Source: Verrucomicrobiota bacterium
GTDB taxonomy: Bacteria; Verrucomicrobiota; Verrucomicrobiia; Chthoniobacterales; JAFAMB01
DNA length: 39,990 nucleotides
Reading direction: 5' to 3'
Assembly (NCBI GenBank): GCA_019246215.1
Contig: JAFAQT010000053.1
Location: forward strand, 1 to 39,990
Shown in pieces: positions 1-9,329 of this stretch. Under the pieces are notes generated by a model that was not told where the DNA came from, did no database searches, and worked only from the letters and a program-made list of their open reading frames with translations. A program made the translations under genes and the position numbers. Position 1 is the stretch's first letter; every line of letters starts with the position of its first letter.

Positions 1-247
1 TGCGGTATTTCGTCGAAAGACGCAGATCACCGTGCAACAGGTCGCCCAAGTAATTCACATACTGATCGAAGAGCGGCCCGTCCAGTTTGTATTTGGCGCG
101 AAGCTGTTTTTCAATGTGCTCGGGCAACTTTCGTTCCCGGTCGAAAGGGCCACCCGGCATCAGCCGGACGAGAAAAAAGGTAATCGTAATGACGCAGAAA
201 AGAATAATGCCCAGACCGACTGTTCTTTTCGCGATGAACCGGATCAT
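1..247 (-). CDS. Oligopeptide/dipeptide ABC transporter permease, N-terminus (truncated by window edge)
   Basis: Reverse-strand translation from ATG at 247: MIRFIAKRTVGLGIILFCVITITFFLVRLMPGGPFDRERKLPEHIEKQLRAKYKLDGPLFDQYVNYLGDLLHGDLRLSTKYR; typical OppB/DppB N-terminus. Absent from the ORF track because it runs off the edge. Confidence 0.85.
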   Translation of the reverse strand, partial: MIRFIAKRTVGLGIILFCVITITFFLVRLMPGGPFDRERKLPEHIEKQLRAKYKLDGPLFDQYVNYLGDLLHGDLRLSTKYR

Positions 248-370
248 CGAGTGTTTCGTCGCTCACCGTTCGCGTGTTCGGCGTTCTGGTTCGTGCAGTC
301 AGGACATTGGTAAGAACTTTGGTTCAGGACATCGGTGACATTGTTAGTATCCTGGTTCACCGACAGAAAA

Positions 371-940
371 TTAGAACTTGACCATGGAATAGACTGGCAC
401 ATCGGGCGGTAGGTTTTTCCGTCCGTGGAGGAATTGTAATTCGATGACAAAAAGAGCAGAACCAACAATGCCGCCCAGCTTTTGGATTAGATTGACCGCT
501 GCCCCTGAAGTGCCACCGGTCGCCAATAGATCATCGATGAGGACCACTCGCTCGCCGGGATTGATGGCGTCCACGTGCATTTCGACCTCAGCATCGCCGT
601 ACTCCAGTTGGTAAGAGGAACCAATGGACTTATATGGGAGTTTGCCTTTTTTTCGGATCGGAACGCAACCCAGCGCCAGTTTATAGGCGACTGCCGCTCC
701 GAACAGGAACCCGCGCGCATCAATCCCGACGACCTTCGACGGATTCGCTTTTTCAGCCTCATCCCCGAGATGGTCTATAACGCTTTGGAACAATTGTCCA
801 TCGCCGAGAATGGGTGTTATATCCTTGAAAACGATTCCTGGTCTGGGGAAGTCAGGGATGTCTCGAATGGCAGATTTGAGCTGTTGAAGGTTGATCCGGC
901 TCATTTGAGACGAACCTGAACGAAGGACGACGAACGTCAA
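371..940 (-). CDS. apt: Adenine phosphoribosyltransferase
   Basis: IRDIPDFPRPGIVFKDITPIL and PRPP-binding VVLIDDLLATGGT motif; real start probably MSRINLQQ, slightly inside the ORF. Confidence 0.95.
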   Translation of the reverse strand: MTFVVLRSGSSQMSRINLQQLKSAIRDIPDFPRPGIVFKDITPILGDGQLFQSVIDHLGDEAEKANPSKVVGIDARGFLFGAAVAYKLALGCVPIRKKGKLPYKSIGSSYQLEYGDAEVEMHVDAINPGERVVLIDDLLATGGTSGAAVNLIQKLGGIVGSALFVIELQFLHGRKNLPPDVPVYSMVKF

Positions 941-1010
941 TGATCATCCACAAAAAACTTGAGCAATTGCAACCCCGCCTTTTTATTCGGGTTCCAGGTT
1001 TTTCGCCATT

Positions 1011-1811
1011 ATGAACGGGTCCGACCGGCTATGGGTTGAGTTGGCCTTGATTTCGTACCTCACAGGCTTCGCGTATTCAGTCTATTTGCTGGCTACCAAG
1101 AAATTCCTGACTCCGGGCGTTAGCTTCTGGGCTATCTGTGCCGGATTCCTGTTTACGACCATGTTCCTGTTTGACCGTGGACACGCGATTGGGCGTTGTC
1201 CGATTACGAATCGGTTCGAGGTGCTGGTTTTTATGACTTGGTCAATGGTGCTCATTTACCTGCTCATCGGTTCGACTTATCGCCTCTCGTTGATGGGTGC
1301 GTTTACCGCACCGGTGGCCTGCGCTTTGCTGTTTTTTGCGGTCGCGCTTTCTCCGAACGAATCGGCGGTAAAAAGAATCAAGGTGAATCCTTGGCTCGAG
1401 GCGCATACCTCGTTTTCAATGGTGGCTTGCGGGGCGTTTGCGTTGGCATGCATCGCCGGCGTGATGTTTTTAATCCAGGAGCGCCAGCTAAAGACCCGCC
1501 AACCCAGCTCAATCTTTTACCGGCTTCCACCGATCACAGCATTGTCAGTCGTGAATTCCCGTCTGCTGTGGCTGGGATTTATTCTCTTCACGGTTGGGCT
1601 CGCGACGGGGTTTCTGATCGGCGGGCACATCAACTGGCTGCAGGCGGTATGGTCTATCCTGGTTTGGTGCGTCTACGGCGGCATCCTTATCGCCAGGGTA
1701 CGCCATGCTATGGCGGCCAAGTGGGTTGCGACCCTGTCGATCGTTGCTTTTAGCTTGTTATTGAGCACGTTTTGGGGGATCCGGTTTATCTCTGAGCGTC
1801 CATCGCTTTAA
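1011..1811 (+). CDS. HemX/CcsA-like cytochrome c assembly family membrane protein
   Basis: Multi-TM protein with RCPITNRFEVLVFMTWSMVLIYLLIG; TAATG overlap with hemA (HemX-type position). Confidence 0.8.
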   Translation: MNGSDRLWVELALISYLTGFAYSVYLLATKKFLTPGVSFWAICAGFLFTTMFLFDRGHAIGRCPITNRFEVLVFMTWSMVLIYLLIGSTYRLSLMGAFTAPVACALLFFAVALSPNESAVKRIKVNPWLEAHTSFSMVACGAFALACIAGVMFLIQERQLKTRQPSSIFYRLPPITALSVVNSRLLWLGFILFTVGLATGFLIGGHINWLQAVWSILVWCVYGGILIARVRHAMAAKWVATLSIVAFSLLLSTFWGIRFISERPSL

Positions 1812-2866
1812 TGCAAATACTCTGTTTCGGCATCAGTCATCAGACGGCAAATGTTGAGGTCCGGGAACGATTTGCGGTTCCAGACTCGGCGCTGGCCGAT
1901 TCGTTGACTCGACTCTCGCAGGTTCCGAGCGTCCTGGAAAGTGTGCTCCTGTCGACCTGCAACCGAACAGAATTCTATATCGTCACGCACGATTCACAGT
2001 TGGCCATCGAACCTCTTTTTCATAGTTTCTATGGACCAGTCGAGGCCAGCGCGTTCCAGCATCTCTTCCGTTTACAGGCTGTTTCCTCAATCCGGCATTT
2101 GTTTCGGGTTGCTTCCGGGCTCGAGTCAATGGTCTTCGGCGAGACGGAGATTTTTGGGCAGGTTAAACGAGCCTATGAGGCAGCCGCGAGGTTGGGGACG
2201 ACGGGCAGAATCTTGAACCGGCTTTTCCAAAAGGCATTCCACGTCGGCAAGCACATACGATCGGCAACTGCGATCACTCGTGGCAGTGTTTCCGTCGGTT
2301 CTGTGGCCGTGGATCTGGCTCGACAGATTTTCGGGGAACTTAAAGCACATAAAATCATGATCTTGGGTGCCGGCGAGACGAGCGAACGAACGGCTTGGAG
2401 CTTTCAGTCGCAGGGAGCCAGGCAATTGTTTGTCTCGAATCGCTCGTTCGAACGAGCGACAGAACTAGCCGAAGCAATCGGCGGGCGAGCCATCCGTTTT
2501 GATCATTGGGAAGACGAATTTCGCGATCTGGACATCCTGGTCAGTTCCACTGCTGCGCCACACGCAATCGTGACGAGGGCCAAGCTCGAGCCGGTCCTGA
2601 GAATGCGGCGCGATCGACCGCTTTTCATAATCGACCTTGCCATACCCCGAGACGTCGATCCGGCTGTCCACCAGATGGACGGCGTTTATGTCTATGATCT
2701 GGATTCGCTCCAGGCGATCGCAGCGCGCACACTGGAGGCCCGGAAGGAGGAGGCAGAAGCTTGCGATCACATGATCGAAAAACATGTTCAAGATTTCGAG
2801 GCATGGTTAGACCGGATCGCCGAACGGGCGATTACATCGGCGGCAATCGAGTGCCCGCGCACGTGA
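1811..2866 (+). CDS. hemA: Glutamyl-tRNA reductase
   Basis: LLSTCNRTEFYIVT catalytic Cys region, GLESMVFGETEIFGQVKRAY, NAD-binding ILGAGETSE. Confidence 0.96.
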   Translation: MQILCFGISHQTANVEVRERFAVPDSALADSLTRLSQVPSVLESVLLSTCNRTEFYIVTHDSQLAIEPLFHSFYGPVEASAFQHLFRLQAVSSIRHLFRVASGLESMVFGETEIFGQVKRAYEAAARLGTTGRILNRLFQKAFHVGKHIRSATAITRGSVSVGSVAVDLARQIFGELKAHKIMILGAGETSERTAWSFQSQGARQLFVSNRSFERATELAEAIGGRAIRFDHWEDEFRDLDILVSSTAAPHAIVTRAKLEPVLRMRRDRPLFIIDLAIPRDVDPAVHQMDGVYVYDLDSLQAIAARTLEARKEEAEACDHMIEKHVQDFEAWLDRIAERAITSAAIECPRT

Positions 2867-3792
2867 AGAGAGTTGTTCTTGGAACTCGCGGTAGCCAGCT
2901 GGCATTGGCCCAAGCTGAACTTGTCAAACAAGCCCTCGAGCGGCTACCGGAGACGTCGGAAATTATAGTCCGGATCGTCCGTACAACCGGTGATCGAAGA
3001 CTCGATATCAGTCTCAGCAAGCCAGGACCGAAACTTGGCAAGGGATTGTTCACCAAGGAGCTAGAAGAGGCTCTGTTGAGTCGAGAAATTGATGTTGCGG
3101 TGCACTCTTTGAAGGACCTGCCGACCGAACTAGCGCCGGGACTCGAGTTGACGGCGACCTTGCCGCGGCACGACCCAGTGGACGTCCTGATCTCCAAGTC
3201 CGCGAAGTCCCTGCGCGAAATCCCTGCAGGGGGAGTCGTAGCGACCAGCAGCCCTCGGAGGGCTCGCCAGATAGCGGTCCATCGGCCGGATTTGCGCGTG
3301 GCAAACATCCGCGGCAATGTCTCTACCCGCATCGCCAAGCTTCTGGCCGAAGATTCATGGAACTCGCTTGTGTTAGCGAAAGCCGGCCTGGCGAGACTCG
3401 GCTACGGCCTCACTACCGGCCTCTTGGAGTTTGAGAGCGGTCAGCTGTTCGTGACGGATTTAGTGGAAATTTTACCAGCAGCAGGACAGGGTGCGATCGG
3501 CTTGGAAATCAGAGCTAATGAATCGGAGCTTCACCATTTTCTGGCCAACATTAACGACGCGTCGACTTGGTTTTGCACTGGCGTCGAACGGGAGTTCTTG
3601 CGGTTATTGGGTGGCGGCTGCAATTTGCCACTTGGGCTTCGGACCTGGCTGAAGGGGAATGAGCTGCGCTGCGAGGCGATCATTTTTGATGCAAGCGACG
3701 AACCGCGGTTCGGAACGGTTTCGGGCGAATTCAAGACGCCGAGGGCGGCGGCAGCCGCGCTTTTTAACAGGATTTATGATGAACGAAAGTAA
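2863..3792 (+). CDS. hemC: Porphobilinogen deaminase (hydroxymethylbilane synthase)
   Basis: LGTRGSQLALAQ, HSLKDLPTEL, GGGCNLPLG cofactor-Cys motif; GTG at 2863 gives a GTGA overlap with the hemA stop (ORF-track start 2761 is longer). Confidence 0.93.
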   Translation: MKRVVLGTRGSQLALAQAELVKQALERLPETSEIIVRIVRTTGDRRLDISLSKPGPKLGKGLFTKELEEALLSREIDVAVHSLKDLPTELAPGLELTATLPRHDPVDVLISKSAKSLREIPAGGVVATSSPRRARQIAVHRPDLRVANIRGNVSTRIAKLLAEDSWNSLVLAKAGLARLGYGLTTGLLEFESGQLFVTDLVEILPAAGQGAIGLEIRANESELHHFLANINDASTWFCTGVEREFLRLLGGGCNLPLGLRTWLKGNELRCEAIIFDASDEPRFGTVSGEFKTPRAAAAALFNRIYDERK

Positions 3793-5287
3793 AGGACTTT
3801 GCGTGCTTGCCGGAGCTGGTCCGGGCGATATCGGACTGGTTACCGTACGTGCAAGGGAGGCCCTCGAACAGGCGCAAGTCGTTGTTTACGATTATCTTTG
3901 CAACCCTGAGATCCTGAAATGGGCGCCGGCAGATGCGGAGATTGTGTTTGCGGGGAAAAAATCCGGTCAGCACACAATACATCAAGAAGAGATCAACCAA
4001 TTTTTGGTTAATAAGACAAAGGAAGGGAAACGTGTGGTGCGGTTGAAGGGGGGCGATCCGTTCGTCTTCGGAAGAGGAGGCGAAGAAGCCGAAGCACTGG
4101 CTGCAGCGGGTTTGACGTTCGAAATCGTGCCAGGGATAAGCTCGGCAATCGCGGTCCCCGCGTACGCAGGGATACCGTTGACCCATCGGGATTTTGTTTC
4201 CTCTTTTACGGTTTTTACCGGCCATGAGGATCCGGCCAAAGAGAAGACTGCCATTAACTATAAGGCGCTGGTAGCGGGAAAGGGGACTTTAGTGATGATG
4301 ATGGGGACGGATCGCCTTGCGTCGATCGTTCCGCAGCTGCTGGCGAATGGAGCGGATCCCCACCTCCCAGTTGCCCTGATTCGTTGGGGAACGACCGGGC
4401 GTCAGGAAACTCTCGTCGGGGTGCTGGAGTCCATCGTTACCGCCTCAGCCGGATTTCAGTCGCCGGCGATTGTGGTCTTCGGTCGAGTGGTCGAATTGCG
4501 CGACAGACTGCGGTGGTTTGAGAGAAGGCCGCTCTTTGGCCGGCGGATCGTCGTGACACGTACCCGGAAACAGGCAAGTGCTTTTGCTGCGAAATTAAGA
4601 GTTTTAGGGGCGGATGTCTACGAACTGCCGACCATCCGGGTCCAAGCCCCTGAAAACCTTATGGAATTCGGTGAATTGGTGCGCGATGCATTTCAATACG
4701 ACTGGTTGATTTTTACGAGCGCCAACGGCGTCGACGCTTTCTTTGATATGTTCTACCGCCTCTATGACGATGCTCGCAGTATCGGGAATGTGAAAATTGC
4801 GGCGATTGGGCCGGCTACCGCTCAACGCATCAAAAACTTCCACCTGGCGGTCGATGTGCAGCCAAAGGAATTCATTGCAGAGGCGATCATCGATGGCGTT
4901 TTGGAATTTGGCAGCGTCGAGAACCTGAAGTTTCTCGTGGTGAGAGCTCTGAACGCACGGGAGGTTTTGCCGAAGAGACTAACGGAACTCGGCGCCATTG
5001 TGGACGAGGCCGTCGCTTATCGGACGGTACCGGAAACAGAGGATATGTCGGGCGCCCTGGAAAGATTTCAAGCGGAGGGAGCGGATCTTGTAACTTTCAC
5101 CAGCTCCTCGACAGTAGAAAATTTTCTGGCATTGAAGCTTCCTTGGCCGCCAGAGATGAAAACGGCAAGTATCGGCCCAATCACCTCCGAGACGATGCGG
5201 AAGAAAGGCTTGCCGGTCGACGTGGAAGCCGCCCAATACGATGTGGAAGGCCTCGTGGCAGCGGTGCTCGGTCTGTATGCGAAGTAA
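3779..5287 (+). CDS. Uroporphyrinogen-III C-methyltransferase / uroporphyrinogen-III synthase fusion
   Basis: N-terminal SUMT (GAGPGDIGLVTVRA, VVRLKGGDPFVFGRGGEE, VPGISSAIAVPAYAGIPLTHR) fused to HemD-like domain (LFGRRIVVTRTRKQASAFAAKLRVLGADVYELPTI); ATG 3779 inside ORF 3659..5287. Confidence 0.93.
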   Translation: MNESKGLCVLAGAGPGDIGLVTVRAREALEQAQVVVYDYLCNPEILKWAPADAEIVFAGKKSGQHTIHQEEINQFLVNKTKEGKRVVRLKGGDPFVFGRGGEEAEALAAAGLTFEIVPGISSAIAVPAYAGIPLTHRDFVSSFTVFTGHEDPAKEKTAINYKALVAGKGTLVMMMGTDRLASIVPQLLANGADPHLPVALIRWGTTGRQETLVGVLESIVTASAGFQSPAIVVFGRVVELRDRLRWFERRPLFGRRIVVTRTRKQASAFAAKLRVLGADVYELPTIRVQAPENLMEFGELVRDAFQYDWLIFTSANGVDAFFDMFYRLYDDARSIGNVKIAAIGPATAQRIKNFHLAVDVQPKEFIAEAIIDGVLEFGSVENLKFLVVRALNAREVLPKRLTELGAIVDEAVAYRTVPETEDMSGALERFQAEGADLVTFTSSSTVENFLALKLPWPPEMKTASIGPITSETMRKKGLPVDVEAAQYDVEGLVAAVLGLYAK

Positions 5288-5289
5288 AC

Positions 5290-5305
5290 CCCGGCTAAAG
5301 CCGGG
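5290..5305 (+). terminator. GC hairpin immediately after cobA/hemD stop
   Basis: CCCGGC-TAAA-GCCGGG followed by CTTAGTTTTCC; weak U tract. Confidence 0.45.
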
Positions 5306-5347
5306 CTTAGTTTTCCTGGAGTTGGCCAGGCGCTTGGATCGAGAAGG

Positions 5348-5542
5348 TTATGGATTGAAACGGAACTTCAACTTGCCGCGTTTGGCCGCCAATTTCGCTT
5401 TCCGGCGAACCTTCTGAGAAGGCGTTTCGAAAGCGCGCAAACGACGAACCTCTTCCATAATGCCCTCTGCGTCGAGCTTGTTTTTCAGCCTTTTAAGCGC
5501 TCTGTCGATAGGCTCACCTTTTCTCACAATAACTTCGGGCAT
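5348..5542 (-). CDS. rpsU: 30S ribosomal protein S21
   Basis: MPEVIVRKGEPIDRALKRLKNKLDAEGIMEEVRRLRAFETPSQKVRRKAKLAAKR. Confidence 0.95.
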   Translation of the reverse strand: MPEVIVRKGEPIDRALKRLKNKLDAEGIMEEVRRLRAFETPSQKVRRKAKLAAKRGKLKFRFNP

Positions 5543-5869
5543 AAAAATCGTGTCAATCGGATGCTTTTTCGGATGAGGGGTACATAGTAGCCGGGGTTTT
5601 TCGGAGCGTCAATCGATCAAGCGAAATTCCTTGGAAGAGTTATCAGAGCGATGGGTAAGCCGGCAAGCGGGACGCTTTCCTTAAGGGAGTTGGGGAGTGG
5701 CAAACACCGGCATTCCGTTCGAGACACCGCCCTTAGAGCGAGCCGCCAATGCGGCGGAACCGGCTTTGGCTGCGACTCGCCGCGTCGCGCCCTGCGGCGC
5801 TGCAGGTCAAGGGTGCGGAAACAAGCTTGCGTTTTCGAGTTCGCACGGCATCTGTATTGCGCTATTATC

Positions 5870-6508
5870 ATGAACAAAGCCGTCGTTCTCGGTCTTGGTT
5901 GTCTCGGGATTATCATCCTGGGGTTTATCTTGTTCGGTTTGAGCATCGCTGGCGGATACAACGGGTTGGTGAGGTCCTCTACAGCAGTGGATGCATCTTG
6001 GGCGCAGGTACAGACGCAATATCAACGTCGAGCGGATCTGATTCCCAACTTGGTGCGAACGGTCGAGGGAGCAGCCAATTTCGAGAAAACCACGCTGACC
6101 GACGTTATCAACGCACGGGCAAATGCCACCAGAGTCACGATTGACCCCTCGAAGGCTCCAACTGACCCTGAGCAACTTCGGCAGTTCGAGCAGGCACAAA
6201 ACGCACTTAGCGGCACCTTGAGCCGCCTCCTGGCGGTGAGCGAGAATTACCCTCAGCTAAGGGGAAACAACAACTTCCGCGACCTTCAGGCTCAGATCGA
6301 AGGCACGGAAAATCGGATTGCGGTAGCACGCCGTGATTTCAACAACACCGCACAAGGTTACAATGCGCAAGTACGGTCGTTTCCGACGGTGATATACGCC
6401 GGTTGGTTTGGCTTCCAACCGAAGCCGTACTTCCAAAGCTCGGCGGGTGCGGAGGCGGCTCCGAGCGTCAGTTTCCCGTCATTCAGCCCAAGTCCCAGCC
6501 CGAAATGA
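5870..6508 (+). CDS. lemA: LemA family protein
   Basis: MNKAVVLGLGCLGIIILGF..YNGLVRSSTAVDASWAQVQTQYQRRADLIPNLVRTVEG; ATG at 5870 inside ORF 5651..6508. Confidence 0.92.
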   Translation: MNKAVVLGLGCLGIIILGFILFGLSIAGGYNGLVRSSTAVDASWAQVQTQYQRRADLIPNLVRTVEGAANFEKTTLTDVINARANATRVTIDPSKAPTDPEQLRQFEQAQNALSGTLSRLLAVSENYPQLRGNNNFRDLQAQIEGTENRIAVARRDFNNTAQGYNAQVRSFPTVIYAGWFGFQPKPYFQSSAGAEAAPSVSFPSFSPSPSPK

Positions 6509-6608
6509 GCGGTTGCCCTGGCGCTGGAGTCACAACGAGCTTAGCTTTCTTGCAGCTGCCGGCAGTGGTCGCGCACTGGTCCGTATGCAGATTGCACGGG
6601 TTTCGCAG

Positions 6609-7406
6609 ATGAAGAAACTGATAGCTCAATTCTCAATCCGTGCTTCTCTCGCTGCCGCTCTCGGGCTGTTTATCCTGCACGCGATGGCTGTCGAGGTGCC
6701 GCCCGAGCCCGCGCATTATTTCAATGATTATGCCTCGCTGATTGATCCGCGGACGGCTCAACAGCTCGACGGGCGATTGCAGGATTTCGAGCGCCAGACC
6801 TCGAACCAGATTCTGGTAGTAATTTATCCGAGCTTGTCCGCGAACACGGCAATCGAGGATTTCGCTCAGGAGGCATTCCGCGCGTGGAAACCCGGCCAGA
6901 AGGGTCGGGATAACGGCGCGATTCTTTTCGTGTTTGTGAAAGACAGGAAAGCGCGAATCCAGACCGGATATGGTCTTGAGGGCGCGCTCCCGGATGCAAT
7001 CTGCAAACGGATTATCTCCGATGAGCTGGCGCCTCGTTTCCGGGCCGGCGACTTCAACGGCGGCATAACGGCGGCGGTGAACGCCATGATCGCGGCAACC
7101 CAAGGGGAGTACAAAGGGACTGGCCGAACGGCTGCCCAGACGCGCGCTCAGGGGCAGAAGAGCCAGCAAAGCATGGTCGACCTGATTATCCTTCTTGTGG
7201 TGCTTGGGATCGTCGCATTGTCATGGCTGCGCGCTGCTCGCCGTGGAACCGTCTACACGAGTTCAGGGTCACGGGGATCTGGGGGAATCTGGTGGATTGG
7301 TGGAGGGGGCGAAGGCCGAGGGGGCTTTTCCGGAGGGGGTGGGGACAGTGGCTTTTCCGGGGGCGGAGGCGACAGTGGCGGGGGCGGCGCGAGCGGTGGC
7401 TGGTGA
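6609..7406 (+). CDS. TPM-domain (YgcG-like) membrane protein with Gly/Ser-rich C-terminus
   Basis: YFNDYASLIDPRTAQQLDGRLQDFERQTSNQILVVIYPSL.., GRDNGAILFVFVKDRKARIQTGYGLEGALPD, C-terminal GGGG-rich tail; starts MKKLIAQF at 6609. Confidence 0.88.
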   Translation: MKKLIAQFSIRASLAAALGLFILHAMAVEVPPEPAHYFNDYASLIDPRTAQQLDGRLQDFERQTSNQILVVIYPSLSANTAIEDFAQEAFRAWKPGQKGRDNGAILFVFVKDRKARIQTGYGLEGALPDAICKRIISDELAPRFRAGDFNGGITAAVNAMIAATQGEYKGTGRTAAQTRAQGQKSQQSMVDLIILLVVLGIVALSWLRAARRGTVYTSSGSRGSGGIWWIGGGGEGRGGFSGGGGDSGFSGGGGDSGGGGASGGW

Positions 7407-7424
7407 TTTGGATTCAGATCTCGC

Positions 7425-7859
7425 ATGAAACCGCATCATTTTCTCAAAGCTATCGACCACGACAGAATTGTGTCGACTATTGCTGCTGCCGAAAAACGAA
7501 CGAGCGGTGACATCCGCGTCTTCATCAGCCGCCGAAAAACGAGCGATGCGCTCCATGCAGCCGGCCTTTGCTTCACCAGGCTGAAAATGAATCAGACGCC
7601 GTTGCGGAACGCGGTCCTGATTTTCGTCGCTCCGGTGTCGCATCAATTTGCGGTGGTCGGCGACACTGGTGTTCATGCCAAATGCGGCGATGACTTCTGG
7701 CGTGAAGTCGTTGAGGGAATGGAGTCTAGTCTGAGACGTGGTGATTTTACCGAAGCGCTAGTGCACGGCGTTCAAAAGGTCGGCGCGTTGCTCGCCGCCC
7801 ATTTTCCGCCCAATCCCGATGGCAAAAATAACCTGCCCGATGCCGTGATGGAGGAATGA
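7425..7859 (+). CDS. TPM-domain protein (second copy, shorter)
   Basis: IVSTIAAAEKRTSGDIRVFISRR..LRNAVLIFVAPVSHQFAVVGDTGVHAKCGDDFW; adjacent to lemA and first TPM gene. Confidence 0.82.
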   Translation: MKPHHFLKAIDHDRIVSTIAAAEKRTSGDIRVFISRRKTSDALHAAGLCFTRLKMNQTPLRNAVLIFVAPVSHQFAVVGDTGVHAKCGDDFWREVVEGMESSLRRGDFTEALVHGVQKVGALLAAHFPPNPDGKNNLPDAVMEE

Positions 7860-7865
7860 TCGCGA

Positions 7866-7992
7866 AAGGAGTACAGGAATGCAGAATGCGACCCGAATCG
7901 GTTATCGAAGGAAGAATTTTAAGGATACGTCGGTTGCGAGGCCGTTATTCAGCTATGAGCGCCTTCTGAACTCCTCCTACTCCTGAACTCCC
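7866..7992. repeat. Family A inverted-arm intergenic element, copy 1
   Basis: Left arm AGGAGTACAGGAATGCAG (~7867) and right arm CTTCTGAACTCCTCCTACTCCTGAACTCC (~7963-7991), whose reverse complement begins GGAGTTCAGGAGT. Confidence 0.5.
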
Positions 7993-7999
7993 TTATCCA

Positions 8000-9145
8000 A
8001 TGCCTGCAACTCGGATCCTGACGGCCGTTCCGATTTGTGACGGTCACGACAGCGCCATCAACACGATCAACCTCGAATTCATTCGCCACGGCGTCGAAGT
8101 CGTTTATCTGGGGTACAATCGTTCGGCAAGGGACATCGTGCGGGCTGCTCTTCAAGAAGATGCGGTTGCGATTGGTATCTCGACCTACAACGGCGGGCAT
8201 GTTGAATTTTTTGAGGAAGTCCTCGACCGGTTAAACCAACTTCGTCTCACCCCGATGATCAAGATTTTTGGAGGCGGCGGTGGAACGATCACGGCGGAGG
8301 AGGCCAAGATCATGTATGCACGGGGTGTTGATCGGATTTTCTTTGCCGGAACGCCCCTCGCGGAAATGTTGGGCTATCTCAGGGCACAGTACCGCGACGT
8401 CGTTCAGCAACCCTACGAGCGATTGTTCATCGGCACCGACCAATATTTGGCACGCGAGTTGACGCTTGGAGAACGCGGCGCCCCCGGCTCACCTGAACAG
8501 ATTCCGGCTGCCACCAAGCCTGACTGCAAAACCAAGGTGATTGGGTTGACCGGCCCCGGAGGCGCCGGAAAAACAACACTCATCGATGAACTGGTTTATC
8601 GGTTTCTTCGCTCTCGGCCGCAAAACCAGCGTGTTGCGATCCTTGCTCATGATCCCAGCATGATCGGGTCGGGTGCGCTCCTTGGCGACCGGGCTACGAT
8701 GATTTATTCCCAGGATGATCGCGTGTTCATGAGGAGCCTGGCCACGCGAGGTCAGACAGGAGGACTTAGTCCATCGACGCATCGATGCTTGGACATTCTC
8801 CGCAAAAGCGAGCTGTTTGATGTCATACTGGTCGAGACGGTCGGCACTGGTCAGGAGGCGATTCCCTTCGGAAGTGGAGCGCTCGGGGGCGTTGATAAAG
8901 CGGTCCTCGTTGTGCCGCCGGATTACGGAAGCCAGCTTCAATTGCAGAAAATCGCCATGATCGACTCCGCGGATGCAATCGTGGTAAATAAATCTGATTT
9001 GCCAGGGTGCAAAACTGCAGTCGCCGAAATTGAATACCGGATTCGGGCAAATCAAAAGGGTCAAGCGTTGCTACGTACCCAGGCCAACCGCCACCGCGAT
9101 ACAGGGGTGGACCAGCTTTTCGAAAGCTTTCTTGGACGGGAATAG
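8000..9145 (+). CDS. B12-binding domain + MeaB/MeaI-type G-protein chaperone fusion (N-terminal half of an IcmF-like mutase)
   Basis: PICDGHDSAINTINLEFIRHGVEVVYLGYNRSARDIVRAALQEDAVAIGISTYNGGHVEFF (B12-binding, IcmF-like), Walker A GPGGAGKTT, GALLGDRATM, FMRSLATRG, VETVGTGQ, NKSD. Confidence 0.9.
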   Translation: MPATRILTAVPICDGHDSAINTINLEFIRHGVEVVYLGYNRSARDIVRAALQEDAVAIGISTYNGGHVEFFEEVLDRLNQLRLTPMIKIFGGGGGTITAEEAKIMYARGVDRIFFAGTPLAEMLGYLRAQYRDVVQQPYERLFIGTDQYLARELTLGERGAPGSPEQIPAATKPDCKTKVIGLTGPGGAGKTTLIDELVYRFLRSRPQNQRVAILAHDPSMIGSGALLGDRATMIYSQDDRVFMRSLATRGQTGGLSPSTHRCLDILRKSELFDVILVETVGTGQEAIPFGSGALGGVDKAVLVVPPDYGSQLQLQKIAMIDSADAIVVNKSDLPGCKTAVAEIEYRIRANQKGQALLRTQANRHRDTGVDQLFESFLGRE

Positions 9146-9157
9146 GGATGAAGCGGA

Positions 9158-9295
9158 AGAATTCAGGACTTGCAAGCGTTCAAGGGGCCAGGAGTTGGCG
9201 GCCTTTGCACTTCTGGTACTTCATTTGACTCGCATTTGAGAATGAGACGATGCACTGGGACTAGTCGCGAATTCTGGAACTCCTGAACTCCTGGT
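9158..9295. repeat. Family A inverted-arm intergenic element, copy 2
   Basis: CCAGGAGTT (9188-9196) versus AACTCCTGG (9286-9294), plus GAATTCAGGAC at left and GAATTCTGGAACTCCTGAACTCCTGG at right; lies between the two mutase ORFs. Confidence 0.5.
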
Positions 9296-9329
9296 ATTTT
9301 CTGGCTTCTAATTCGGAATTCTTTTCCCG

